64,000 bases of DNA from Arthrobacter sp. Soil762 (GCF_001428335.1 NZ_LMSG01000019.1:62075-126074); one strand, 5' to 3'. Shown: positions 53,680 to 62,682, counted from the first letter of the stretch. Made by a program: numbers and translations. The notes: generated by a model not told the origin, from the letters alone.

Positions 53680-54606
53680 ATGAACGCCAAACAGATCGAC
53701 CAGCAAACGCTGCTCCAGAACGAAAAAGATCCCCTCACGCACACCCCCGTGCACCTGCTCTCCCTCGAGGGAGTAGGCAAGCACTACGGCAACATCATCG
53801 CCCTGTCCGATGTCACCATGGCCGTGGACAACGGCCGCGTCACCTGCGTGCTGGGTGATAACGGTGCGGGGAAGTCCACGCTAATCAAGATCATCGCCGG
53901 CCTGCACCAGCACGACGCCGGGGTCCTGAACATCATGGGCGAGGAACGGAAATTCAGTTCCCCCCGCGACGCCCTCGACGCCGGCATCGCCACGGTCTAC
54001 CAGGACCTCGCCGTTGTCCCGCTGATGCCGATCTGGCGGAACTTCTTCCTCGGCTCGGAGCTGACCAGCGGCTTCGGCCCGTTCAAGAGCATGGACGTCG
54101 AGAAGATGAAGGCCATCACGCTCAAGGAACTCGCCGAGATGGGCATCGACCTGCGCGATGTGGAGCAGCCCATCGGCCAGCTCTCCGGCGGTGAACGCCA
54201 GTGTGTCGCGATCGCCCGCGCGGTGTACTTCGGTGCCAAGGTGCTGATCCTGGATGAGCCAACGGCGGCACTTGGCGTGAAGCAGTCCGGCGTGGTGCTG
54301 CGGTACATCCTGCAGGCCCGCGACCGCGGCCTGGGCGTCATCTTCATCACCCACAACCCGCACCACGCCTTCCCCGTCGGGGACCGGTTCCTGCTGCTCA
54401 AACGCGGCAAGTCGATCGGCTACTACGACAAGAAGGACATCACCCTCGACGAGCTCACCGCCCAGATGGCCGGCGGCGCCGAACTCGCAGAACTCGCGCA
54501 CGAACTCGAACAGCTCGGCGGCCACAGCGAAGCCCTCAAGGAAGTCAAAGCGGAAGTGGCCGTCGTCGCTGACGCGGTCCAGGCAGGCGCCCCAGGACAC
54601 GGCTAG
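53680..54606 (+). CDS. Sugar ABC transporter ATPase, single-domain (CUT2 type)
   Basis: A 308-residue ATPase with one ABC domain (residues 25-265): Walker [17 protein letters not shown]-loop [12 protein letters not shown], signature [17 protein letters not shown], Walker [18 protein letters not shown]. Most CUT2 importers use a double-domain ATPase of about 500 residues (RbsA type); this single-domain form resembles FrcA-type fructose or inositol importers. The Glu/Ala-rich 40-residue tail is probably flexible. Confidence 0.9.
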   Translation: MNAKQIDQQTLLQNEKDPLTHTPVHLLSLEGVGKHYGNIIALSDVTMAVDNGRVTCVLGDNGAGKSTLIKIIAGLHQHDAGVLNIMGEERKFSSPRDALDAGIATVYQDLAVVPLMPIWRNFFLGSELTSGFGPFKSMDVEKMKAITLKELAEMGIDLRDVEQPIGQLSGGERQCVAIARAVYFGAKVLILDEPTAALGVKQSGVVLRYILQARDRGLGVIFITHNPHHAFPVGDRFLLLKRGKSIGYYDKKDITLDELTAQMAGGAELAELAHELEQLGGHSEALKEVKAEVAVVADAVQAGAPGHG

Positions 54607-54714
54607 CAGCGCCGGCCGGAGAGGCCCTCCGGGGGACCGCCGGCGGGCCCCGGCCTTGCCATGGGGCAGCCACCAAACGACGTACAGAATCACGATGGAC
54701 AGGACAGGACCAAC

Positions 54715-55713
54715 ATGCCGATCCGTGTAGGCGTCATTGGCGCCGGAATCATGGGCGCCGACCACATCAGGAACCTCTCCACCACCATCGGCGGTGCCGA
54801 GGTCACTTTTGTGGCAGACCTCGACGCCGGCCGTGCCGCGGCCGCTGCGGCCCCGGCCGCCCGCATCACCACCGATCCCTCCGAGCTGATCAACTCCAGC
54901 GAGGTGGACGCGGTCGTGGTTTCCTCCCACGACTCCACCCACGCCGGGCTGGTGCTGGAATGCTTTGAGGCGATGACCCCGGTGCTGTGTGAGAAGCCGC
55001 TGGCTCCCACGCTGCTGGAAAGCCTCGAGGTGGCGGCGGCGGACGCCGATATCGTGGCCGCCACCGGGGCATCCCTGCTCTCACTGGGCTTTATGCGGCG
55101 CTTCGACCCCGGCTACGTGGCCCTGCGCCAGTCCGTGCAGGACCGGGTCCAGGGTGAGCCCCTGATGGTCCACTGCACCAGCCGCAACGCCGCTGCGGGC
55201 CCCGGCACCACCTCGGAATCGGCCATCACCAATTCGGCCATCCATGAGTTGGACATCATCCCTTGGTTGCTGGACTCGCGCATCATGGAGGTGTCATGGC
55301 AGGCCGGGCGGAGCTCACGCCATGCCGACGGCGGGCTGCGGGACCCCGCCTTTATGATGCTCCGCACCGCCGACGGCACAGTGACCACGCTGGAGCTGTT
55401 CCTGAACGCCCAGTACGGCTACACAACGCGCTGCGAGGTTGTCTCGGAACGTGGCACAACCGGCCTGAATGATTCCGCACTGCTGGGCGTCCAGCAGGCG
55501 GGCCTCAGCCAGACGGCAATACCCGCAGACTGGCGCCTGCGCTTCGCCGACGCGTACCGGCTGCAGCTCCAGGCCTGGATCTCAGCATTGGCCCAGGGGG
55601 AACAACCACCCCTGGCCGGGGCGCAGGATGGCCTCAACGCCTCGCTCGTTGCCCAAGCCATGATCCAGTCCCTGCGCAGCGACGGCGCCTACACGAAAGT
55701 GAGCTACTCGTGA
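54715..55713 (+). CDS. Gfo/Idh/MocA oxidoreductase, IolG-like
   Basis: A 332-residue dehydrogenase: IRVGVIGAGIMGADHIRNLS (NAD site, nearly the same as in iolG), CEKPLAPTLLESLEVA, FMRRFDPGYVALRQSV and catalytic TNSAIHELDIIPWLL. It is closest to inositol 2-dehydrogenases and may act on a different inositol isomer (chiro- or scyllo-). ATG 54715 is chosen. It begins a run of four overlapping or closely spaced genes and follows the ABC importer. Confidence 0.86.
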   Translation: MPIRVGVIGAGIMGADHIRNLSTTIGGAEVTFVADLDAGRAAAAAAPAARITTDPSELINSSEVDAVVVSSHDSTHAGLVLECFEAMTPVLCEKPLAPTLLESLEVAAADADIVAATGASLLSLGFMRRFDPGYVALRQSVQDRVQGEPLMVHCTSRNAAAGPGTTSESAITNSAIHELDIIPWLLDSRIMEVSWQAGRSSRHADGGLRDPAFMMLRTADGTVTTLELFLNAQYGYTTRCEVVSERGTTGLNDSALLGVQQAGLSQTAIPADWRLRFADAYRLQLQAWISALAQGEQPPLAGAQDGLNASLVAQAMIQSLRSDGAYTKVSYS

Positions 55714-56771
55714 GCTTTTACGCCCTGCCGGTCTCCCGCGTGCCCGGTCCGCGGGATGCCCCAGTGCTGCGCTGGGGGATCATGGGACCGGGCTGGATCG
55801 CCGAACGCTTCACCGAATCCGTCCAGGCGCACACGGACCAGGTGATCGCCGCCGTCGGGTCCCGTTCGCTGAGCCGGTCCAAGGCATTCGCGGACGCTTT
55901 CGACGTACCAGCGGCCTACGGCAGCTACGAAGAGCTGGCAGCCGCCCCGGACATCGACATCGTCTACGTCTGCACGCCACACAACTTCCACCACCAGGCC
56001 GCGGTGCTCGCCGTGAACGCCGGCAAACACGTACTGGTCGAGAAACCGATCGGCCTCAACGCGGCGCAGGCCCGGGACATCGCCAAACGGGCCGAAGCCG
56101 CCGGGGTGTTCGCCGCCGAGGCCATGTGGAGTTTCTTCCTGCCCAAGTTCGACGTGATCCGGCAGATCCTGGACGCCGGGACCCTGGGCACCGTCACCAC
56201 GGTTTTTGCCGAATACGGCGAACACTTCGAACGCGGGCACAGGATCTTCGATCCCGCACTGGCTGGCGGCCCGCTGCTGGACCTCGGCACGTACCCGCTG
56301 GCCCTGGTCACCGAGGTCCTGGGCCTGCCGGAAGAGCTGCACGCCATCGGCCAGCCCCATGAGTCCGGGGTCAACGCCCAGCTGTCCGCCATCATGCAGT
56401 TCGCAGGCGGTGCGCAGGCGGTGGTGAACACCCACATGCATAACTTCACGCCCACTGCGGCCACGATCGTCGGTTCGAAGGCCACGCTGACCATCGACGG
56501 TCCCTTCAACATGCCCGGTGGCTTCGAGGTCCGCTTCCCGGACGGGGCCCGGCTGCGCCATGAGGAACCGGCCGGCGGCCACTTCGAGGGACTGCACTAC
56601 GAGGCAACGGCCGTGGCCCGTGCCGTGGCCGCCGGGCAGACGCAAGCGGGCCAGCGGACCCTGGCAGCGTCCATCCGCACCTTGGCCGTGGCCGACGAGA
56701 TCCGCCGCCAGCTGGGTGTGGTGTTCCCGGGCGAAGAGACGTTGGCGGACGAGGACGCTGCACGGCTCTGA
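55710..56771 (+). CDS. Gfo/Idh/MocA oxidoreductase, dihydrodiol-dehydrogenase-like
   Basis: A 353-residue dehydrogenase: LRWGIMGPGWIAERFTESVQ (NAD site), VEKPIGLNAAQARDIAKRAE, and EAMWSFFLPKFDVIRQI with GGPLLDLGTYPLALVTEVLG, in which Tyr replaces the usual catalytic His. This places it in the dihydrodiol / 1,5-anhydrofructose-type branch, not the IolG branch. It starts with GTG in a 4-base overlap with the previous gene's stop. Confidence 0.86.
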   Translation: MSFYALPVSRVPGPRDAPVLRWGIMGPGWIAERFTESVQAHTDQVIAAVGSRSLSRSKAFADAFDVPAAYGSYEELAAAPDIDIVYVCTPHNFHHQAAVLAVNAGKHVLVEKPIGLNAAQARDIAKRAEAAGVFAAEAMWSFFLPKFDVIRQILDAGTLGTVTTVFAEYGEHFERGHRIFDPALAGGPLLDLGTYPLALVTEVLGLPEELHAIGQPHESGVNAQLSAIMQFAGGAQAVVNTHMHNFTPTAATIVGSKATLTIDGPFNMPGGFEVRFPDGARLRHEEPAGGHFEGLHYEATAVARAVAAGQTQAGQRTLAASIRTLAVADEIRRQLGVVFPGEETLADEDAARL

Positions 56772-56807
56772 TTCATTTTTTGTTTCGACCATCGAAAGGA
56801 CGGGCCA

Positions 56808-57923
56808 ATGGCCTACATCGAACAGCACTCCGCAGGACTCTCCGCACCCGTGAAGGTCGGGCTCATCGGCTCCGGCTGGATGGGGGCGTTCCATGCCGAA
56901 AGCATTGCCCGCCGCGTCCCCGGCGCTATCCTGGCGGCCATCGCCGACCCCAATGTGGAATCCGCGCAGGCCCTTGCCCAATCGCTGGGCACCGGAAAGG
57001 TCACGGCCGACGCCGCAGACATCCTGGCCGATCCGGAGATCGACGCCGTGGTGATCGCGAGCCCGGCCCGCTTCCACTCCGCCCTGATCACCCAGGCTGC
57101 CGCCGCGGGCAAGCACGTCTTCTGCGAGAAGCCCGCGGGCCAAGGCCTGGACGAACTCGACGCCGCGCTGGCCGCCGTTGAAAAAGCGGGGGTGCATTTC
57201 CAGATCGGCTTCAACCGACGCTACGCGGATGACTTCCAGGCCGCCAAGAAAGACCTTGCGGCCGGCATCGCCGGGCAGCCCCAGCTCCTGCGCTCGCTGA
57301 CCCGCGATCCGGGCAACGGCAGCATCCCGAACGCGGCCAGGGTCCCCGCGTGGACGGTCTTCCTGGAAACCCTGATTCACGACTTCGACACCCTGAACTG
57401 GTTCAACGAAGGCGCCGAGCCGGTGGAGGTCTATGCCGTGGCCGACGCCCTCGTGGAACCGGAGCTGCGCGATCAGGGTTTCCTGGACACCGCGGTGGTG
57501 ACCATCCGCTACAGCAACGGCGCCATCGCCGTGGCGGAAGCAAACTTCAGCGCCCTCTATGGCTACGACATCCGCGGCGAGGTCTTCGGTTCCAAGGGCA
57601 TGGTCCAGGCCGGCCGTGCCACCGAGACTGCGGCCCGGCGTTACACGGCGGAGGGACTGTCCGCGGACACGCCGCGCCTCAACGTGGAACTGTTCCGGCA
57701 GGCCTACACGGACGAACTCGCCGATTTCGCCGCCACGGTTCGTGCGCAGCGTGACGGCACACCGCCGCCGTCGGGCGCTTTCACCCTCACCCCCGGCGCC
57801 GCAGACGCCCGCCGCGCGCTGGCCATGGCGCTGGCGTGCATCGAATCGGTCAAACAGGGCGGCCCGGTGGCTGTGGCTGCTGCTCCGGTGGCGCTCCGTG
57901 ACGACGCCCGGGCCGGCGTCTGA
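56808..57923 (+). CDS. Gfo/Idh/MocA oxidoreductase
   Basis: A 371-residue dehydrogenase: VKVGLIGSGWMGAFHAESIA, CEKPAGQGLDELDAALAAVE, FNRRYADDFQAAKKDLAAG and catalytic FLETLIHDFDTLNWF. AAAGGAC lies before ATG 56808. It ends on the start codon of the next TIM-barrel gene (1-base overlap). It likely oxidises a cyclitol or sugar taken up by the ABC importer. Confidence 0.87.
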   Translation: MAYIEQHSAGLSAPVKVGLIGSGWMGAFHAESIARRVPGAILAAIADPNVESAQALAQSLGTGKVTADAADILADPEIDAVVIASPARFHSALITQAAAAGKHVFCEKPAGQGLDELDAALAAVEKAGVHFQIGFNRRYADDFQAAKKDLAAGIAGQPQLLRSLTRDPGNGSIPNAARVPAWTVFLETLIHDFDTLNWFNEGAEPVEVYAVADALVEPELRDQGFLDTAVVTIRYSNGAIAVAEANFSALYGYDIRGEVFGSKGMVQAGRATETAARRYTAEGLSADTPRLNVELFRQAYTDELADFAATVRAQRDGTPPPSGAFTLTPGAADARRALAMALACIESVKQGGPVAVAAAPVALRDDARAGV

Positions 57924-58735
57924 TGCGGCTGGCCGTCTGCGCGGAAATGGTCTTCACGGACCTGCCGTTTGTGGAACGGGTGCAGCGGCTCCACGACGCT
58001 GGATTCGACGTCGAGATGTGGGACTCCAGGGGCAAGGACCTGGCCGCTCTCAAGGCCACGGGCGCGGTGTTCTCCTCCATGACCGGGTACACCTCCGGAA
58101 GCCTCGTGGACCATGACACGGCCGACGACGTGGTGCGGACGGCCGAGTCGCTGATCCCGACCGCCCTGGAACTCGGCGTCAGCCGGATGGTGGTGCACTC
58201 CGCTGAGCTCATCGATGGCCAGGCGGCCCGCCCCCTCTACCGGTCCACCGGCCGCATGTGGAGCACCGGGGCGCGGACCCTGGAACGGCTCGGCAACTTG
58301 GGGGAGAAGTATGGGGTGACCTTCTGCCTGGAGAACCTCAACACGGTCCTGGACCACCCCGGCATCCCGCTCGCCCGGGCCAAGGACACCCTGGCGCTCG
58401 TGGAAGCAGCGGGGCACCCCAACGTGAAGCTCATGCTGGACCTGTACCACGCACAGCTGGGGGAGGGGAACCTCATCGAGCTTGTGCGGACCGCCCTGCC
58501 GCACATCGGCGAAGTCCAGGTGGCCGACGTCCCGGGGCGGTGCGAACCCGGAACCGGGGAGATCAACTACCGGGCCGTGGCCAGGGCCCTCGCGGACGCA
58601 GGCTACGACGGGACGGTGGGTATGGAAGCCTGGGCCAGCGGTGACGACGAGGAAGCCCTGGCGGCCTTCCGGGCGGCGTTCACCGTCCAGGCCGCCAGCG
58701 TTCAGGACGCCAGTGTCCAGATCGCCTCGGCATAG
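57923..58735 (+). CDS. TIM-barrel isomerase, hydroxypyruvate-isomerase-like
   Basis: A 270-residue protein: MRLAVCAEMVFTDLPFVERV and DAGFDVEMWDSRGKDLAALK; metal ligands are likely in FCLENLNTVLDHPG, LMLDLYHAQLGEG, EVQVADVPGRCEPGTGEINY and GMEAWASGDDEEAL. The pattern is that of the Hyi / IolE-related group. It shares one base with the upstream oxidoreductase stop. The C-terminus has an internal repeat (AASVQDASVQ). Substrate unknown. Confidence 0.82.
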   Translation: MRLAVCAEMVFTDLPFVERVQRLHDAGFDVEMWDSRGKDLAALKATGAVFSSMTGYTSGSLVDHDTADDVVRTAESLIPTALELGVSRMVVHSAELIDGQAARPLYRSTGRMWSTGARTLERLGNLGEKYGVTFCLENLNTVLDHPGIPLARAKDTLALVEAAGHPNVKLMLDLYHAQLGEGNLIELVRTALPHIGEVQVADVPGRCEPGTGEINYRAVARALADAGYDGTVGMEAWASGDDEEALAAFRAAFTVQAASVQDASVQIASA

Positions 58736-58767
58736 GCGTGCCGTTCAGGGGTGGCGTGCCGTTCAGG
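58736..58767. repeat. 14-base direct repeat at the LacI stop
   Basis: GCGTGCCGTTCAGG occurs at 58736-58749 and 58754-58767, period 18. On the minus strand it gives the LacI gene two in-frame TGA codons 18 bases apart. Confidence 0.65.
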
Positions 58768-59785
58768 CGTGAGGGGCGGCGGTGCTGCCCCTCACTTCCA
58801 GCGTCGGCACCAACAGTTCGTCTGGGGGCAGCGTGCTACCGGGCTCCAGCCGTGCGATCAGGAGTTCGGCCGCGCGCTGCCCTGCGGAAAAACTGGCCGT
58901 GTCCACGGAAGTCAGGCTGATCCGGCGCAGCCGCGCCAGCGGGGTGTTGTCGTAGCCGGCCACCGAAAGATCGGCAGGAACGGCGAGCCTGCATTCCTCG
59001 GCAGCCGAGAGAACCCCCAGTGCCGCCATGTCGTTGACAGCGAACACCGCTGTGGGCCGGTCGCCACCTGACAGCAGCTCGAGTGCGGCACGGTGGCCGC
59101 CCTCTTCGCTCAGGTCTCCCGGCACGGCCCGGATGAACTTCGCCAGGCCGGCGGCCATCATCTCGGCCTCATACCCCCGACGGCGGGCAATCCCGACTGC
59201 GGTGGCCGGTGCCCCCACATGGGCGATGCGGCGGTGCCCCAGCGCAATCAGGTGAGCCACCGCGAGGCGCGCCCCGGCGTCGTCGTCGTTGGTCACGACG
59301 GTGACGTTGGCACCCGGGCCGGTGGGCGCTCCCAGCGCGATGGTTGGCACCTGCAAGGCTGCTGCCGTCAGACCGGGGCTCTCCGGCATGGTCCCCACCA
59401 GCACCAGGGCCTCGATGTTCATCTCCAGAAGTTTCTTCAGCAAGGATTCGCCGCTGCGGCTGTCCAGGCGGAAGTCGCCCATCAGCATCTGCAGGCCGCG
59501 CTCGTTGAGGGTGCTGTTGAGCCCTTCTACCGCGCTGACGAACCAGGGGTTCCGCATGTCGTTGAGTACCACGCCCACGGTGCGGCTCCGCGATTCGCCG
59601 AGGGCCCGGGCGGCCGCGTTCGGCCGGTAGCCGAGTTCCAGGACAGCATGCTCGACGGCGGTGCGCTTGGCCGCGCTGACGTAGCCCGTACCACGCAGCA
59701 CGAGGGACACCACCGATTTGGACACACCCGCGGCGGCGGCCACGTCCAGGATGGTGGCCGCGCGTTTGCGTTCAGGGGCAGTCAC
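58763..59785 (-). CDS. LacI family transcriptional regulator
   Basis: A 340-residue regulator: HTH TILDVAAAAGVSKSVVSLVL, hinge RPNAAARALGESRSRTVGVV, and a ligand domain with VTNDDDAGARLAVAHLIALG. GTG 59785 (VTAPERKRA) is used because GGAGG lies 5 bases upstream; ATG 59836 would add 17 residues through the promoter. It is divergent from an oxidoreductase gene, with operator-like palindromes between. It likely represses both. Confidence 0.92.
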   Translation of the reverse strand: MTAPERKRAATILDVAAAAGVSKSVVSLVLRGTGYVSAAKRTAVEHAVLELGYRPNAAARALGESRSRTVGVVLNDMRNPWFVSAVEGLNSTLNERGLQMLMGDFRLDSRSGESLLKKLLEMNIEALVLVGTMPESPGLTAAALQVPTIALGAPTGPGANVTVVTNDDDAGARLAVAHLIALGHRRIAHVGAPATAVGIARRRGYEAEMMAAGLAKFIRAVPGDLSEEGGHRAALELLSGGDRPTAVFAVNDMAALGVLSAAEECRLAVPADLSVAGYDNTPLARLRRISLTSVDTASFSAGQRAAELLIARLEPGSTLPPDELLVPTLEVRGSTAAPHA

Positions 59786-59797
59786 AGCGTCCTCCAG

Positions 59798-59868
59798 TTT
59801 GTTAATACAAAGTCTTGACTCCGAATGCGGATTCACCTACTCTAGCAAGACAATGATGGAACGTTCCA
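59798..59868. promoter_or_regulatory. Divergent promoter region with two operators
   Basis: TTTGTTAATACAAA (59798-59811) and TGGAACGTTCCA (59857-59868) are palindromes; the second has the central CG of LacI sites. Between them TTGACT (59815-59820) and TACTCT (59838-59843), 17 bases apart, form the promoter of the plus-strand oxidoreductase; the second palindrome falls just after the expected start point, a repressing position. Confidence 0.65.
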
Positions 59869-59919
59869 ACATTGTTTGTCTGCCCGGATTCCGGGGCCGC
59901 TACTGCATGCGAGGGAACT

Positions 59920-60954
59920 ATGAAGGACGTCATTCTCGGTCTGGTCGGAGTGGGGCGCATCGGCGTGATGCACGCGAACAACATCGCCGCGCTCAACGGA
60001 GTTCTCAACCCGGAGGGCATCAACGTCAGGCTTCTGCTCACCGACGTCGCCGAGGACCACGCCAAGGGCATTGCGGCCGGCCTCGGTGCCGGCTTCCTGC
60101 CCTCGGTGGAGGACCTCATCGCCGCCGGCGTGGACGGACTGGTCATCGCCACCGGGACCGGAACCCACCCCGAACTGATCAAGGCCGGCGTGGACGCCGG
60201 AATCCCCGTCTTCTGCGAAAAGCCCGTGGCCATGAACGTGGCGGACGCCCTGCCCGTGCTGGACTACATCCGCGACAACAAGGGCGTTGTGCAGATCGGC
60301 CACCAGCGCCGCTTTGACCACGGCTACCTTGAGGCCAAGCGTGCCTACCAAGCGGGCGAGCTGGGCTGGATCCACTCCCTGCGCGCCGTCACCTGCGACA
60401 TGGCGCCGCCGCCCGTGGAGTTCCTCGCCAGTTCCGGCGGCCTGTTCCGCGACTGCTCCGTCCACGACTTCGACATCCTCCGCTGGCTGACCGGCCGCGA
60501 GATCGTGGAGGTCTACGCCAAGGGTTCCAACAACGGAGACCCGGCCATCGGCGCTGTGGGAGACGTGGACACGGCGCTGGCACTGATCACGTTCGACGAC
60601 GGCACGGTCGGCACCGTCTCAGCCACCCGCTACAACGGCGCCGGCCACGACGTCCGCCTGGAAATCCAAGGCTCCAGCCGTTCGCTGATGGTTGGGCTCG
60701 ATGAGCACACGGCCATGGCGTCGGCCGAAGCCGTGATTGATTTCCCCGCCGGAGAACCCCACAGGACCTTCGCCGAACGCTTCGACCAGGCGTACCGATC
60801 CGAAATGGCCGCGTTTGTGGAGCTCATCCTGGGCCGCAGGGAGAATCCGTGCACGCCGGAGGACGCCGTGGCCGCCTCCCGTGTGGCGGACGCCGCCCAG
60901 GAATCACTGGCCACTGGCGTCCCCGTCAGGGTGGCCATCAGCGTAGCCAGGTGA
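59920..60954 (+). CDS. Gfo/Idh/MocA oxidoreductase, scyllo/myo-inositol-dehydrogenase-like
   Basis: A 344-residue dehydrogenase: VILGLVGVGRIGVMHANNIA, CEKPVAMNVADALPVLDYIR, IGHQRRFDHGYLEAKRAYQA, and catalytic GGLFRDCSVHDFDILRWLTG. The DCSVHDFD motif is of the inositol-dehydrogenase type. ATG 59920 has GAGGGA 4 bases upstream; the frame start at 59872 has no ribosome site. It is probably controlled by the divergent LacI protein. Confidence 0.88.
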   Translation: MKDVILGLVGVGRIGVMHANNIAALNGVLNPEGINVRLLLTDVAEDHAKGIAAGLGAGFLPSVEDLIAAGVDGLVIATGTGTHPELIKAGVDAGIPVFCEKPVAMNVADALPVLDYIRDNKGVVQIGHQRRFDHGYLEAKRAYQAGELGWIHSLRAVTCDMAPPPVEFLASSGGLFRDCSVHDFDILRWLTGREIVEVYAKGSNNGDPAIGAVGDVDTALALITFDDGTVGTVSATRYNGAGHDVRLEIQGSSRSLMVGLDEHTAMASAEAVIDFPAGEPHRTFAERFDQAYRSEMAAFVELILGRRENPCTPEDAVAASRVADAAQESLATGVPVRVAISVAR

Positions 60955-60971
60955 GCATACCGCTGCCATGA

Positions 60972-61009
60972 AAAATGCCCCTCCGGAATCCGTTCCGGAG
61001 GGGCATTTT
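60972..61009. terminator. Bidirectional terminator
   Basis: AAAATGCCCCTCCGGAA and TTCCGGAGGGGCATTTT are perfect 17-base arms with a 4-base loop. The A run and T run at the ends make it functional in both directions between convergent genes. Confidence 0.9.
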
Positions 61010-61031
61010 CTTGATCTCCAGCGCTTGCTCT

Positions 61032-61925
61032 CTAAGCGCCGAACGGCAGCCGGGGATCAATGTCCTGGCCGCCCCAGCTTTGGCGGACCCAGCCGTGGTG
61101 CGGGTCGTCGCTGATGAGCCATTCGCGGACCGGGCCGGGGCCGGCCATCACGTTCAGGTAGTACAGGTCGTAGCCCGGGGCCGCCATGGCGGGGCCGTGC
61201 CACCCGTAGGGGACCAGCACAACGTCGCCCGTGCGGACCTCGGCGGCAACGTCGATGGGACGCTCATCCGAGGCGTAGACGCGCTGGTAGCCGATGGCGT
61301 CGGCGTCGGCGGGTGCGCCGGAGCCCGCAGCCACCTGCGTCTCGAAGTAATAGATCTCCTCAAGGTTCGTTTCGCCGTCCTTTTCCTCATCGTGCTTGTG
61401 CGGAGGGTAGGAGGACCAGTTCCCGGCGGGGGTGAGGACTTCACACACGATGAAACGGTCAGCCTCGAGGGCCGCAGGCGTGCCGAAGTTATGGACCTGA
61501 CGGGAACAGTTGCCGGCCCCGCGCAGTTCCACGGGTGTCTCCGCCGCTGTGACCAGGCGCGTGGGATGGGAGGCCTTTGCCGGTGCCGTGGCGACCGCCA
61601 CCCGTCCGCCGTCGGACGAGCTGATGCTGACGGTCCGGCCCGTGCCCGAGTACAGCACGTCGCTGGGGCCGTGGAACACGGACGCCCGGCCCGCCAGGAC
61701 ATAGTCTTCACCGTCGACGGAGACGGTGAAGGAGCCGTTGAGGGGAACAACAATCCGCTCCTCGTCCGCTGCCGGGAGAACGACGTCGGCCCCTGCAGTT
61801 AAGGTGGCCACCTTCAGGCCCGTATGGGCCCAGCCATCCACAGCCAGGGTTGAATCGGAGGTTCCGAGCGAGATGTCCCAGCCGCCGTCGGCGGCGCTGC
61901 CCAGGGGATAGACCCAGTTAGTCAT
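61032..61925 (-). CDS. iolB: 5-deoxy-glucuronate isomerase
   Basis: A 297-residue bicupin that converts 5-deoxy-glucuronate to 5-dehydro-2-deoxy-gluconate. Metal-binding residues are in YPPHKHDEEKDGE, LEEIYYFETQV and PYGWHGPAMAAPGYDLYYLN, followed by NVMAGP, all typical of IolB. It follows the GntR regulator by 16 bases with AAGGAA as ribosome site, so regulator and enzyme share one transcript, separate from the other iol genes. Confidence 0.95.
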   Translation of the reverse strand: MTNWVYPLGSAADGGWDISLGTSDSTLAVDGWAHTGLKVATLTAGADVVLPAADEERIVVPLNGSFTVSVDGEDYVLAGRASVFHGPSDVLYSGTGRTVSISSSDGGRVAVATAPAKASHPTRLVTAAETPVELRGAGNCSRQVHNFGTPAALEADRFIVCEVLTPAGNWSSYPPHKHDEEKDGETNLEEIYYFETQVAAGSGAPADADAIGYQRVYASDERPIDVAAEVRTGDVVLVPYGWHGPAMAAPGYDLYYLNVMAGPGPVREWLISDDPHHGWVRQSWGGQDIDPRLPFGA

Positions 61926-61941
61926 TGATGTATTCCTTGCG

Positions 61942-62682
61942 CTATCGCTGTACGAGTGTCATTTCAAAGCTGTACGAATCCGCCCGGTACACATGGTGTC
62001 CGGTTTCCACGCGGCGGCCGGCGTCGTCCGTTGCGGTGCGCTCCATGGTGACCAGGGCGGAATTGACCTCCGCCTCCAGCAGGCGCGCCTGGTAGTCGTT
62101 GGCGATCATCGCGCCGATCCGTTGCGAGGCCAGGCGGAAGTTGGCACCGCCGCGGCGGAGAATGGCGTAGAGGCCCTCAGAGGCCAGCATGGCTTCGTCC
62201 ATGGTGGCGATGTCGTCCCGGACCCAATTCTCCATCAGGGCCAGGGGCTTGCCGCCCACTTTGCGCAGGCGCGTGAAGTGGTACACCTTGGAGCCGGCAG
62301 GCAGTTCGAGGGTGGCGAGCGTCGCCGCGTCAGCCTCCATGTGGGAGAAGGTCAGCACCTGCGTGGTGGGCTTCTTGCCGTTGTTGGAGAGGTCATCAAA
62401 CAGGCTGGAGAGCTCCAGGGGGCGGCGGACCTGGCTGGAGACCACCTGGGTGCCCACGCCGCGCTTGCGGACCAGCAGCCCCGAGCGGACCAGTTCATCC
62501 ATGGCCTTGCGCATGGTAGGCCGGGACAGGTTCAGCTGGGCCGCGAGATCGATTTCGTTTTCCAGCCGGCTGCCGGGTTCCAGGATTCCGCTGTGAATGG
62601 CGGCCTCGATGCCCTGCACCACCTGGTGGTACAGGGGTACGGGCGACGAGCGGTCGATAATGAGACCAAGTTGGTTCGCCAC
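61942..62682 (-). CDS. GntR/HutC family regulator, IolR candidate
   Basis: A 246-residue regulator: winged helix (residues 12-75, with LENEIDLAAQLNLSRPTMRK) and a C-terminal UTRA ligand domain (about 95-240). The GTG start has GGA upstream. Co-transcription with iolB and the motif at its own promoter make it the likely inositol-responsive repressor; a GntR-type IolR is known in Corynebacterium glutamicum. Ligand presumably inositol or a keto or phosphorylated product. Confidence 0.88.
   Translation of the reverse strand: MANQLGLIIDRSSPVPLYHQVVQGIEAAIHSGILEPGSRLENEIDLAAQLNLSRPTMRKAMDELVRSGLLVRKRGVGTQVVSSQVRRPLELSSLFDDLSNNGKKPTTQVLTFSHMEADAATLATLELPAGSKVYHFTRLRKVGGKPLALMENWVRDDIATMDEAMLASEGLYAILRRGGANFRLASQRIGAMIANDYQARLLEAEVNSALVTMERTATDDAGRRVETGHHVYRADSYSFEMTLVQR

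Noticed and set aside
54696..54712. GGACAGGACAGGACC before the IolG-like gene as another regulator site
   Set aside because: It is two mismatches from the motif, is internally repetitive and coincides with the ribosome site, so it is more simply explained as a Shine-Dalgarno region.
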